Shown one piece after another: positions 44,801 to 56,700 of a stretch of DNA of 64,000 nt (positions are counted from its first letter, which is position 1; the number at the start of each line of letters is the position of its first letter). Both the position numbers and the translations under genes were made by a program. Origin of the DNA: Lutjanus erythropterus (taxonomy: Eukaryota; Chordata; Actinopteri; Lutjaniformes; Lutjanidae); NCBI GenBank assembly GCA_020091685.1, contig CM034606.1:17376695-17440694 (forward strand). The letters run 5' to 3'. Below the pieces are notes generated by a model. The model saw only the letters and a program-made list of their open reading frames with translations, searched no databases and was not told where the DNA came from.

Positions 44801-45268
44801 CTTTTAGTATAAGTCTTTGAACTTATCCTCAGTATAAAAGTGCTTTCAATATGTTAATCCCTCATTTTGTCCATTCCATTCCAGGTGTTGTGCAGGGAGA
44901 GCGTGTCGGGGAGTCGCTGTTACTGGGAGGTGGACTGGAAGGGAACAGAGATAGACATAGCCGTCACCTACAGGGGAATCCGCCGTAAAGGAAACGGCAA
45001 TGAATGCAGCCTGGGCTGGAACGACAAGTCCTGGAGTCTGTACTGCTCTGACTCCAAATTCTCCTTCGTGCACAACAACAAGAGCAAAGACATTCCAGCT
45101 CCGGTGTCGTCTCGTATTGCCGTCTACCTGGATCATGCAGCAGGAATACTTGCTTTTTACAGTGTCTCTGATGGCATGAAGCTGCTGCACAGAGTCCAGA
45201 CAACATTCACACAGCCCCTCTACCCTGCGTTCAGTGTGTGGGGCTTTGGTACCACTGTAAAACTGTAG
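41478..45268 (+). CDS. TRIM16-like protein (B-boxes, coiled coil, PRY-SPRY, no RING)
   Basis: Seven coding exons (41478-41876, 41993-42088, 42676-42909, 43029-43188, 43304-43438, 44569-44705, 44885-45268) join to 514 residues. Residues 35-75 form a first B-box (LCDFC, KSCLVC, YCEAH). Residues 90-120 form a second, with C90, H93, C101, D104, C109, C112, H117 and H120. A coiled coil spans about 134-250, encoded partly by 96-nt and 234-nt exons, a split typical of TRIM genes. The PRY-SPRY domain occupies about 343-514 (LILDVNSVHPNLHLSEG, RCYWEVDWKG, LGWNDKSW). There is no RING, as in TRIM16. TRIM16 is reported to have ubiquitin-ligase activity without a RING and to act in autophagy and innate responses. 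The exact orthologue is unclear because fish have many TRIM paralogues. Confidence 0.87.
41993..42088 (+). CDS. TRIM16-like exon: coiled coil, 96 nt
   Basis: 32 codons between cctccacag and gtaagt, phase 0 at both ends. Confidence 0.85.
42676..42909 (+). CDS. TRIM16-like exon: coiled coil, 234 nt
   Basis: 78 codons between cccatcag and gtgagg, ending HFLQ as this exon usually does in TRIM genes. Confidence 0.87.
43029..43188 (+). CDS. TRIM16-like exon: after the coiled coil
   Basis: Begins SWQSLSGPSGYEDL. In many TRIM genes a 23-nt exon encodes SWQSL plus a few residues; here that segment is continuous with the following one, as in the TRIM16/25 type. Ends in phase 1. Confidence 0.82.
43304..43438 (+). 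CDS. TRIM16-like exon: charged linker
   Basis: 135 nt, phase 1 to 1. Encodes a hydrophilic linker with repeated (A/T)REEP and TRED units before the PRY domain. Confidence 0.78.
43439..44568 (+). other. TRIM16-like intron before the PRY exon
   Basis: 1.1 kb between gtgagt and tgttgtttag. Contains tandem tttaaagtttac-like words near 43520-43545. No other gene seen. Confidence 0.7.
44569..44705 (+). CDS. TRIM16-like exon: PRY part
   Basis: 137 nt; begins YTCQLILDVNSVHPN after joining one base from the previous exon, and ends HWQQ before gtgagg. Confidence 0.87.
44885..45268 (+). CDS. TRIM16-like terminal exon: SPRY
   Basis: 127 codons plus stop, from VLCRESVSGSRCYWEVDWKG to VWGFGTTVKL. Contains the LGW and AFY-type motifs of SPRY domains. 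Confidence 0.9.
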   Translation: MLCRESVSGSRCYWEVDWKGTEIDIAVTYRGIRRKGNGNECSLGWNDKSWSLYCSDSKFSFVHNNKSKDIPAPVSSRIAVYLDHAAGILAFYSVSDGMKLLHRVQTTFTQPLYPAFSVWGFGTTVKL

Positions 45269-45490
45269 AGAGAGTGACCACGTTCAATCTGAAACAGGGT
45301 GTTTGATTAATTCCTGTTTGTTTCACTGTTTTCTAAAAATTCCTATTTCTCCATGAACCATGAACTACTAAGTGAGTGTTTTAAACAATCTGACTGATCT
45401 TCTTTCTATTCTTTTGATCACTGATTGTTGTTTTTGGGCAATCTAGTCTGAACAGAATATAATAAAATGTTTTAATATATACAATAATTG
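45269..45490 (+). terminator. TRIM16-like 3' UTR and polyadenylation signal
   Basis: AATAAA at 45461-45466, about 195 bases after the stop codon, followed by T-rich sequence. Confidence 0.65.
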
Positions 45491-46440
45491 GTTATCATGT
45501 TATTTCTTAATGTGTCATATCTTTTTTTATTGTATTAAAGGCTGTTATAATTTATATCACTTGTTATGAATGCTGTGTGTGAAATGAAATCATATTTTCT
45601 AAAACTCCCAAGTTACACAGATTTATTTGGCACTTTAAATATGGATTTGCTCAAGAAAGCTGTCTCTGATCCTGTTTTGTTTACTTGGAGTGACAAATGT
45701 AAACAGCTTGCTCAAAGCTTGTTAATCAAATCATGATAAGATAAGATAAAATAGAACTTTATCTAGATGGAATTTTTGAGCAGCAGCTGCATACCAAATA
45801 CAAATTAGTGCAAATATGAATTGAAAGATGCAGATATAAATAGAAATATAACAGAAAAAATTCAAAATGTACACATTGCCAAAAACTGCTGTTGCTTTTT
45901 GGGGAGTTGCATAAGATCAAACCATGCTAAGGTGTTTTTGTTTGTTTGTTTGTTTCATTACCAGAAATTAGGCCTGTGCATATTGCCATACACCACCACC
46001 TCCTGGTACATTTTAGAGGTTACAGGTGTGGAGTTAGACATTAACAAATTTTAGCTCCAGGGGGCAGCAGGAACACGTTTTGTTGGACCGACTGGCTTTA
46101 ATTCCCACCACATACACAAGCATACATACATAAAATATTTGTCATCCATTCTGAAGGGACTTAGTTACAAATTTCACTACAGATGCAGTTGTTGCCAAAT
46201 CTTCTTACTTAACAGTGACAGAAGAAAACGATCCATCATGATTAACTGGGAGAGCAAAGCCATATAAAAGCGGAAGCGCTTGATTTTCTGTGTGAAACAC
46301 AACTGTGGTTAAGTCAGCCGTCGCACATCCAGGTCCCATCTAAAAACAGATAGGATTACATTTTTCTCTATCCGCATGCGTGGATGAAAAGTTTATATCA
46401 AGTAAGTAGTATCAAGAAAGAGAAAAAGTATCCTGCTTCC
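45491..46440. other. Intergenic DNA between the TRIM and tmem150a genes
   Basis: AT-rich, with a tttg repeat at about 45941-45955. No gene recognised. Confidence 0.45.
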
Positions 46441-46860
46441 TTCCTCTAAACTGCGTTGCTAGGAAACAGCTACGTTGTCGGTTTACTCCCTACGACTAAT
46501 AAACCTCAAACTTTAACACATTCGTCAACGTGTGAAACTGTGAAACGGCCTGTCAATAAAGCAAAATAAAACTCTTGAACAAAACGACACACAATAACGT
46601 TCAGCTTCCTTATTTCGCGTTTGACTCCGCCCAGTTGGTGCGCAACAGAACATGAATGTAACGTACCCCGCTACTACAGGTTTAGGGGGCGGAGACAAAA
46701 ACAGCTGGATTGTCTCGTGGCGGCGATGCATCTGCACCGACTGCATGTGAGCGCGAGCCTTCCCCCATTCCAGTTCAAAGCGAAAACGGCTAACGGGACC
46801 GCAGCCCTTCGGGAAAGAAAAAAACAGGGATTGACATAAAAAAATAAGACTGCGAGACCA
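46441..46860 (+). promoter_or_regulatory. tmem150a: tmem150a promoter region
   Basis: Contains an X-box-like word GTTGCTAGGAAAC (46455-46467) matching the RFX-factor consensus. Two GC boxes follow: ctccgccc near 46625 and gggggcgg near 46686. The DNA is clearly richer in CpG than its surroundings. The start site is not determinable, but transcription probably begins between about 46700 and 46900. Confidence 0.5.
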
Positions 46861-46979
46861 GTGTGGTACAGTTTTGGACCACCGGGATCGTGGAGGACGG
46901 GTCGGCGTACTCAAAGTAACCAAAAGAACGGGAAAAAACAAACAAACAAACTTTTAAGCTAACGTAACAGCAGAAGAAG
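46860..46979 (+). other. tmem150a: tmem150a non-coding first exon (3' end defined)
   Basis: Ends in cagaagaag before a strong donor gtgagt at 46980. The 5' edge is a guess. The next exon begins at 47471 after tctcatttccag. Confidence 0.5.
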
Positions 46980-47470
46980 GTGAGTACACAGATTTGCTTT
47001 TGGTGTTGGTCGTTGTTAGCATGTTAGATAAAAGCGTGAAGATGATCAGTGGTTAATAGGTGGCATTAGAAGGGAAAGTGTGTGCAAACCTATGTTACCT
47101 GGAGCATACAACTTATCATTAAGGCAACCCAGCACCCTCACAAAAACGTTTTTCTTAGCTAAAATAAAACGAACCACCAGATGAGTCCTACATTTTAAAG
47201 TGATCTTTGGCAAGCTTCAGAAAGACAGTCACTTTATTTAAGTGATATTGCATCGGGTTACTTTACAGGTGTTTTCGTTTGTAAAGTAACCCCGTCTATG
47301 GACTAATGTTTGTACAATAAATTGCGAGCATCACATAACACTGATTACAGTCTTACTCAGATTACTTCAACTGTCAAGCCTTGATGACGATTGTGATGAT
47401 TAACCTCTGATTAGTAGGTGAATGACGCTCACCTGCAGTTTACTCATTTCCCGTCTCCTCTCATTTCCAG

Positions 47471-47653
47471 CTGAAAGGACACATCTTGCCTGCCAGTGTC
47501 CCATCTGCCATCCTCCGTCTTCGAGAGAATGAATCAGTCGGTGGCAGTGCAGATGTTAGTCACACTCAGTTAAATGTTAGAACTACTTGAGCAGATATTG
47601 CTCGGCTGGCCGAAGAGGAAAAAGAAGAAAGGGGCTGTTCAAGGTGCTGGAAG
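47471..47653 (+). promoter_or_regulatory. tmem150a: tmem150a 5' UTR with two upstream ORFs
   Basis: uORF1 (47529-47573) encodes 14 residues and its taa is followed at once by the ATG of uORF2 (47574-47669). uORF2 encodes 31 residues and overlaps the main ATG (47654) out of frame. If this exon is always included, such an arrangement would lower translation of the main frame. Confidence 0.55.
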
Positions 47654-47718
47654 ATGTCTCTGTGGATGATGCTACCCGTTAGCCTCCCAGTTCTGACCAT
47701 CACTGGGATATGGGTTGT
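47654..47718 (+). CDS. tmem150a: tmem150a coding exon 1
   Basis: MSLWMMLPVSLPVLTITGIW plus V and two bases, then donor gtaagt. Confidence 0.88.
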
Positions 47719-50700
47719 GTAAGTGTTTTATTTCTTTGGTAGTAAAAAAAAAAATGAAATCAATGTATTGCATCCATACCTATAGATTAAAAAAGCTCAA
47801 GAAGCTATTCAAGCCAGCTGAGACTGAAATGGTTTGTAACACTATCTGCAGCCTTGGCAGTTAGTCATTGACAGTGTAAGTTTTACTTTCATCAAGGATG
47901 ATAAAGAGATTATGATGTGAAAGCAGAACAAAGGTTAAGTGTTGCAATAGTAATTTTTCCCGCCTGTAGAGTTATCTTGTATCAAAAGTAAAAGAAATAT
48001 TCAAGTCCTGCACTGGTAACCATAAAATGTCGACATACACTTATCTTGTCTTGCACACAATCTATTTTTGATGCCACTAGATGCAAAGATCTTACATCTA
48101 TATCTACTTTGCATTTTCTTCCTTTTATCTTTCTTATTAATTGTAACCGTATACTCCAAAAAAACAAAAATATCATCATATTTAAAATCAAATTTTGCTA
48201 GTTATCTTTCAAATAGAATACACAGAGTGATACCAAGGTCATATTCTTACAACATGCAAATATGTTATTTATGTTTAAGCAAAAACCTTTGATACATCAG
48301 CTGCTCTTGACTTCAGGAGACCGACTCTGCATATTTACCCTGAATTCCTGGGAGCCATGGCAATTGCATGTGGATTAACTTTCTCTAGGAAGGATTATCA
48401 CCCCTCTCTTAAAAGTGAGGTGTGCAGGTTTTGCAGTATAGCTTAATTATCTACCGTACAGTATCTGAGCAGATGTAGCAGAGAGAAAAGAGGGAGTACC
48501 TCCTGGTTATGTTCGGGCTGACAGCTCTTCTTGCTGCTCTGTTATTACTTCAGGAGGAGGAATGCAAACCCCAAGGGGAGACAGACAGATGGCCCAATTC
48601 CTAATTGTTGTAGCTCTGTATTTAGGTTATGTGCTACATCTATGATGAGTTGTCTATGGAGTAAGCAGTCAAAGCAGATGCCAAAGCTGAGACTGTGCAC
48701 ACCAATTACCATTTGTGAACGTGGCTGCTTCAAATGAGTGTGTATTCAGGTGTACAGGGCTTTGCAGGAAAGAAGGGGCTGAGTTGTTAATAGTGCTTGC
48801 ATGAGTTGTAGAACATTTAAAATTCGTGCTACCACTGCACATTTCTTTCTTGTTCTTGGTGCGTTCCTGAGCTAGAAAGTAGATCTGCGTTAAAATGCTA
48901 AATGCTGCTGACTGTCAGACCCTTTTAACCTATTTCCTTCCCGTTACCTTGACAAGGGCGCCTTGTTTGTAAGAGCAGTCAAGGGTCTTTTTCCAGGCTA
49001 GTGGAATGTCAAAGGATGTGACATGTTGCGTAACTCCCTCTTTCATTGTGGGTGACTTGGTGGGAGTAAGGTAAATACTGGAAGAGGGTAATAGAGAGCA
49101 TAAGCAGAACTTTCACCCAGCATCTGGTGGCCATGCCCGGTGTCTGAAAGGTCTGTGGTACCAGAAGAAAGCTCAGATTCGCGCCCACCCAAGAATCTTG
49201 GCGTACGTTCTTTTGCTGACCTTTTACAAGTTCAGCAATGTGCTTCAAACTGCAGTGTAGCTCCACTACGCTGGTATGCAGTACTTGCCATTTAGTTTTC
49301 AAATAGCACATACTTTGCATTGGGTTTGGGTTAAAAAGGCTGTATGTTTTAGGTGCTACAGCTACCAGCCAGAGAAGCAACTGGGGCCTATATGCCAAAA
49401 AACATTCATAGTTTATGCATCACACCCTTTCCTGTGGTTTCTGATGGGTTGAACAGCTTTTTTCACAGTACATACAAGATCTTTCCATGAAAGATGTTTC
49501 TTCTCAATATTTCTCATTCTAACCTAAATGAAAAAACATGGTCTGTTCCACCTATAGGCCAGTATAACTCAGAGGCGTGCAATTACAGTTTACAACCACT
49601 GCTGAGCTTTGATAGAGGTCTAATTATGTAAACAAACCTATTATTACTAAGCCTCTGAGCACAGAATGCACTAGTTTAGTTCCACATGTGGCTAAAAAAG
49701 AACATTTTATTTAGAAATGTCCCAGAGCTGCACTGTGGCTATTTTTGCTTTGGAAGGTGACCAGATGTAAAAATGTGCCCAGAGGGTTTGGAAAATTCGA
49801 CAGCTTCAGCTGGTTATACATTCTTTTCCTACATTTTTTAATGAAGTCCCCTGGTAAGCCTCTACTTTTGTTGTAAGCTTCTTTTGTTTTTGCCAAGCTG
49901 GTGTCATTGTGGCCGGAGCTCTGGCAGCCTTCTACCTGACGGCCATATTCCACTCACACCAGTGGGTTTCCTCACTGCATTATGCAAGAGCAGTGCTCTT
50001 TGCAGGGAACCATCTGTCTTATATGACTTTCACATGGTAATTCACCAGTAATAACCAGCCAAACAAATGGTGCCATCTTCTACAGCAGTCAGTCAATACC
50101 AGCCATGCATTTTACCATCAAATATATCGTTAAAAAGCTTAGAAACCATTTGCAAAAATAATGATATATTAATTGATTTCTGCCTTCTGCTTTAACACAT
50201 ACTGTAACTGTGTAGAGGCTGGCTGTTGTGGTGATGATTGTTGTTTAGTGTTGACAAATTTTATGTAGGATTTTGTAGTAGATCTCTCTTGCTGTACAAT
50301 ACAACAAACAAACAAACAGATGAAATTCCTTGTTACAACAAAACTGAATACTCAACACCAGGTTTGATTGGTGGCAGAGGAGTGTAGCAGAGCGCAGAAA
50401 GGATCAGTGTGTATTGTCTGACGTGGCCTTTTGACCGTGCTTTCAACCAGAAAATGTGTGTCTGAAACTGTGCAGCTTTGGTATGAAACACATATTTATA
50501 AATAATAATCATCATTGTATTATTATATGGTTACGTCTTTACTGTGTACTGAGTTATTAGAGGACAATTAGAACCATATGCTGTAATAGATATTAGTGGT
50601 GATTACGAGTGGACAGTATGGACCTAAAATAATATCACAATATTTCAGGGTGCTTTGCAATAACAAAATGATTGATGATATGACAAAATTCTGAAAAATA

Positions 50701-53700
50701 TTTTGGTTTAGCTGTTGAGCTTGCAGGATTTTTGGCTCTCAACCGGGTGCTTCTGCCTGTGGTGGTCACATTAGTTTGTTGTATTGTCCCCTTTTGCAGT
50801 TGCAGGCTTCTTGTACAATTAATAATATCATTGCTAATAATAATAATATTATAATATATAATATTGCTAATATCATGATATGAACTGTGAATCTTTGTTA
50901 TTCCCATTATCATGATATATTTTTTTTTCTTGGAAAATTGTAACAACATTTTGTGAATGATACAGTATGGCACAGCCCTGACTTCTTGCCCTGAGTTTTC
51001 TAGAATATAACTGTAACTACACAACTGAGTTATACTGTCCTCCAATCATCATGTTCTCCTCTATATTCTGATATGGTATTACAGAAATTACACATGATGT
51101 ACTGTGTGTCTTGCTTCCAGCAGATGTCATGAAGCGTATATGTGTGTACTAACCTGTGTCTCTGGGTAGCAGGTGTGTGTGTCTTTATAATATGTCTCCA
51201 TCCTTCAGAGATTGGTTTGTGAGTAGGATACTGGTGGCCCAGGAAACATATTTAATTGGTACTTAACCTCCTACTGAACTACGACTGCTTTCACAAATCA
51301 GGATAAATAGTCTCTTTGTCTGACTCTCTGTGTCTGACTCTGACTGTCTCTTTCCATCTTTTTCTGGCAGCTGAAGATTTTGTTTTGATCAGTTTTTACT
51401 GCATGCGCGTGTAAATAACGAAGGGATGGTGTGACAATTGTTTTTTCTTCCAGAGCTTCCCTTTACTCACCTGAGATATCCACCCAGAAATAGGGCTAAA
51501 ATGATCATGCATGTTTGCATATCTTGATTACGTTTTTTTGAACAGTTTGTCATGTGTCAACACCTAAGACTGACCATTTTTCCCTCTGCTCTCCATATTG
51601 AGCAGTGCAACCAACCGTTTTATACGCTGCAATTTACATCTGCTGTTCCATATGACTTGGACATGTGTGGACAGAGCAGCAGACACATTTGAACTGCACA
51701 TGTTGTTAGAGATGAAATAATCAAGGCATCTGACGTGTAAACTCCAAGGCGGTGATATTTAAAAGAGAGCCATTCACTGGTATTTCATCAGCCCAAAACC
51801 ACTCATTCACTGATAACCAGGGATAGACACTGATACTTTTAAGCCCCTATGGGTAACCAAGCCCTTAATTTGGTAGCCAAAGTACATTTTTGGCAGACCA
51901 AATGTAAATTAACTACTGTAAAAACAACCAGGCTATTGGAGGAAACTGGCAGCACACACCACTGTATGTTCCCAGATGCGCCCTATTAGTTACTTAAGTC
52001 CTGCTTCCATTCACTCCAAAATTTTCGTTGCTGTTTTTTGTTTTGTGTTTCAGGTTCTTCTATATTGGTAGCTACCCAGTGATGAGTGTGGCTAGCTCAT
52101 GAATGTTAAACTCAAAGGCAAGAAGAAAGCAGAATGTCATAAAATAATTAGTTTTTTGATTTGACTTTGTGATCATACAGAAATAACATTTTCAGTTGTA
52201 TCTGGTGGAGAAACTATATAATGGCAGGTTGACATTTATTGATTTCTTTATTAGGTGACAAACACTGATACCACATATCTGCAATATCGATCGATAAGTC
52301 ATCTTGCTGTCATGTCATGACAATAAAACAAACATCAAAGTCGTTATCTACAGGACAATATGGGCTCTTTGGGTGTTGAACTTGCAAAAGGCTGTCTCTA
52401 TCTTCTGATCCTCTGGTCATTGACTTCTCAATGGATGTAGCTGGCCAGTGACCCGACTAAATAAACACCACTGCGTGATTTTTGTGGTAATCATATATCA
52501 GTTTGACTGACACAAACCAGTCTTTTATCTCTTTGGCCCTTTGAGTTCTGGATAAAACAATAAGAAATGTCTGGTTGCCTGGTCCTCCAGGTTGAACAAA
52601 CCCAGTGGCAGGTCAGGTTGACAGGATTCTTAATGAAGGTGATTTGAAGTAGCATGACATTACATAACATGACATTTTGCTAATAAAAGTATAGTCCAAG
52701 TCTAGGAGGCCAGGTCAAAACTAATGATAAAGGGGTAACTCTACTACAAATACGAAATAATGTAATGTGTTAAGACATAACAGAGAGCTTTGAGGTTTTA
52801 CTGAAAACAAATAATTATTCTGTATTCAGAAAATACACCCTCAATTTTGGTAATTAAATAATCAGTTGTTGCTGAAGCATTACTTTCTGACATTATCACA
52901 GGATAAGCTCACAATATACCGAAATTGTTGTCTTTTATTTTTGCTAATCACACTACCTCTCTTGTAGATACGCCATGGCCCTGTACAACCAGCATGTCTG
53001 CCCTGTGGATAACTGGTATGTGACTTTATCCATCTCGTGTTTTGCTTCATCATTGCTTTTGATCCCTGTAACACTTCCCATGCCTTGCAATGTGGTGACT
53101 TTGTCTTTCCCAATCTTTGTATCTATGGATGCAGTTAGCTCTGTTGGTAAATTGTCTCCTAGTAGTAACCTCATAAATGTTCAAGAGACACACCTAAACC
53201 CACTCACATTAAAGTTTAACAGCTGCTTGTTGTAAACACAACAGAAAGTCGTCGAGTCTCATTCCCAGGTCCTCAAAGACAGACATTTTGGGTTGGTACA
53301 GCGTCCCCAACACAGCAGATTTATGAGAATCAGTAAATACAGACAGAGGACCTGGTCTCTGCTAATACAAACGCCACACACTAACAGCGTTGATTGAAAG
53401 TGTTTGTTTGTAGTCCACACATTCTTTTTAGGAAAGTATGCTTTCAACCAAAATAACTAACTGTAGTTAAATAACAGACATCTAAGCTGTGATTTAACAT
53501 TTGTTATCAATTCATGCACTGTGAGTGAGTGGCTGACTTTTCCTCTGGACCCTGGGTTTGTTTCGGATAAGCTGAGGTTAATCTCTGCCATCAGAGCCAG
53601 TATTTGATGACACAGTGGTTCTCTGCCACTTTTGACTCACCCAACGCCAAAAACAAAAGAAAGCCTGGTTGTGACCCTGCAACATGGCACTCGGACAAAA

Positions 53701-56700
53701 AAAAACTTTAATTACTGTTACTGTATGTGATCTGAAGACTGAAAATGTTAATTATATCACAAATTAAATGTTTTACCAGACAATGTAAGATTATATATGA
53801 TAATAATAATTAAAGGACTTTTAATATCATTATTCAACACGGGGTTGTACAGTGAGATTAGAGTTGTTGTTCCTTCATTATACACACACAATACAACATA
53901 CAGTATATACAGATGATTAATTAAATTCACAATGGAATAGGGTGAATATATAGAAACAAAATAATTACATATATACACCCAGGAAATAATTCTGTAGTGC
54001 ATTGAACATAAACAACAGCAACAAGATGGTGATGATAATATGGTCAACATCCTCACATCAAAAGATAACCTTAGAGTACGAATCGCCCCTCAGGTGCAAT
54101 AGCCCCATCTAGGATGCTGTGGGGCAGGTCTCTCTGGGGTGGCAAAACAGTCTCTGGTCTCCTGTTGAGCCAGTCCCAGACTGTCCCTTTAATTTTCCCG
54201 GCCAGATATTGTCCAGCAGCAGCCTTAAATCTCAGCTGTAGCACGGCTCTCACCTGTTGTGCTGCATCCAGCTGATCTGATAGCGTGTTAAAAAGATACC
54301 GAGTGCAATTGTTGATCATCCAGTCATAGGGGATGCATGTTTTTAGCAATGAAGCTGAAAAATAACTGATAAAAAGAGAAAAGTAGCAAAGTTTGAAGGT
54401 GCTTTTTGTTTTTGTTGATTTTGCAGAAGGATTGAAGCCATTTCACCTACTTGAAATAAATGTTATTTTGCTGTATTTGTGTATCTTAACATTAGGCTTT
54501 GCACTATCATTTTCCAGGTTGTACAACCAGTCGTGTGAAGAGGAGCTGTATTTGCAGAGTGGGCCAACCTTGTGCTGCACACTAGACAATGTACCTCTCA
54601 TCAGGTCAGTGAGACTCCCGCCCTGAACCCAACCCTACCTCTCCCCATCCGTCCCGCTGTCTCTTTTCTGTCTCTTTGTTTCTAGTTTCTGTCTGGTTAT
54701 TAAAAACAGGAACACTGTCCCATTGTTTTACATGACCCCTGTCGGCACACTGTTGATAAAAAGCGAGTGAGCTTGAAGGAGACGGTTCTCCCGAGTGTGC
54801 GACTGTGTGTGCATTCTGAAAATAACTTGGGGCTGAAATATCCTGCCTGCCACCGTGGCAGTTCAGAGCCAAAGTATGGGCACTTTACCATGCAAACACA
54901 CACACAGGAGTCATCTTACATTTGGGAGGAAATCAAGACACTCCCACTCTTTTGTTTAACTTTTTGTCTGACTGAGATTTCAACTTCAAAGCACAGCTGT
55001 CGAGTGTAAATACTGTGGTTTTTATAAAAAAAAATCTGGATAAAACCATTAGAAAATGCAAAGAAATCACTGCTTTTGTTTTTGTCTAAACACAGATGTC
55101 ATGCAATGAGCATCATAATGCGCCTCTCAAAGAAAGTTTGAGTTATATTCACTAATGCAGTGCTGCTGTTGTCGCTTAAATTAAATGTCAAATTACTAAA
55201 ATCTGATAAAATGTACACAACCATCCATCAGAATACTAAATAAATCAAAGAATTGTTTAAAAATCATCAGTGCCAGTATTAATCTACTGAATTTTACATT
55301 TTCATCCACATACTGAAGAATGTGTGTGTGACTGCAGTCAGCTGAAAAGGCTTTGGCTTTGTAGGCAGCAGGAGCTCGGGCACAGACAGCCTGTGTTGAC
55401 TGTCTCTTGCCCTCCCTTCCTACAAACATTTCCCATTCCTCGAGGAGAGGCACTAGGTGAAAAGTCAAATTGATGATAGGATGTGAGGAAGTGTGGCTCC
55501 ACTCCCCCGCTTCCTTATTGCATGAGTAGAAATGCGTCTCTAAAATAAAAACATGCAATATTTCAGAGCGCACAGTGTGGGAGGGGAATCAGTGGCAGCG
55601 AGTAGAGTGTGTAGGTTGATTCACGGTATTTCTCTGATTTATTTCTGTGTGCTCTCTCTTGTAGTAAATGTGGAACTCTTCCCCCTGAGAGCTGCTTCTT
55701 TAGCCTCATCTGCAGCACAGGATCATTCATGGGTAAGGCATCATGTGCACACACAATCAATACACAGACATGCACATACATGCACACACAAGGTTGCAGT
55801 CGTTGATAGCAACTTAGGAGCAACGTAAGAAAAACATGAATTTTATAAACGGGAATGAGCTCCCATGTGCTGGTCTGTATGTTTTTTGAGTATCCACACG
55901 TGCTGTTCCCTGTGTTAACTGGTTGTACTGACTACTCTGATCGAGTTAATGTTTCCCAGCTGTGGCTTAGACATGTTCTCTGTGTGTGTGTGTGTTTGTG
56001 TGTGTGCGTGTGTGTGTGTGTGTGTGTGTGCGCGCATTTGTGTGTATACATATATAAAGGGGAGGAGAGGTTCCTTTGCCTTGTTTGTCTTTTCAGAAGG
56101 AGTCTCCATGCCTCTTGCAGCTATTTAAGGCCTGCCTGTCTGTCTGCTTCTCCAGCTCTTGACCGTACTTGTGACACATCTGAGGTGGAGGCAGAGACAA
56201 ATCCATGATAAGACAATGATCCTTGTAGATTCAAAAAATAACTTACACAACATTGTTAAGCTCTGTGCTGCGGTTATTGAGAGCTAATTTAAAGCACTGG
56301 TCTTGGGAGAGCCTGTCATTGTGTATGTGTATATTTGTGCATATGGAGAGAGACTACACATAGTTCACTGTTTAAGTGGAGACCAGACTGTAGCAGCTCA
56401 GTGTGAAGTCTGCTTAGGCACCAGTGAAAGTCCAGAATTTGACCAAAGCTGTTAGTCAACCATGATCCCTAAACCACAGTAGGTCAGTGTGTTGACCTTG
56501 TGTATTTATACATATTTCTGCAAGAGAAAGAGAGGTAGGCTAGACGCTGCACTTTGATTCTACTGTTTGATATTTAAAAAATGCAGACAAATCAATTCAG
56601 AAAAGGTACGTGGCAGCCAAACAATGCAGCAGCCAAACAGTTTTTGCTCCTCATGGTTTAAAGCCAAACAAAAACAAGACCATATTGCAAATTTCCTGTC

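Noticed and set aside
44846..45206. Minus-strand open frames over the SPRY exon
   Set aside because: Shadow of the TRIM16-like terminal exon.
55981..56034. Cysteine/valine-rich peptide from the GT repeat
   Set aside because: A translation of a simple repeat, not a gene.
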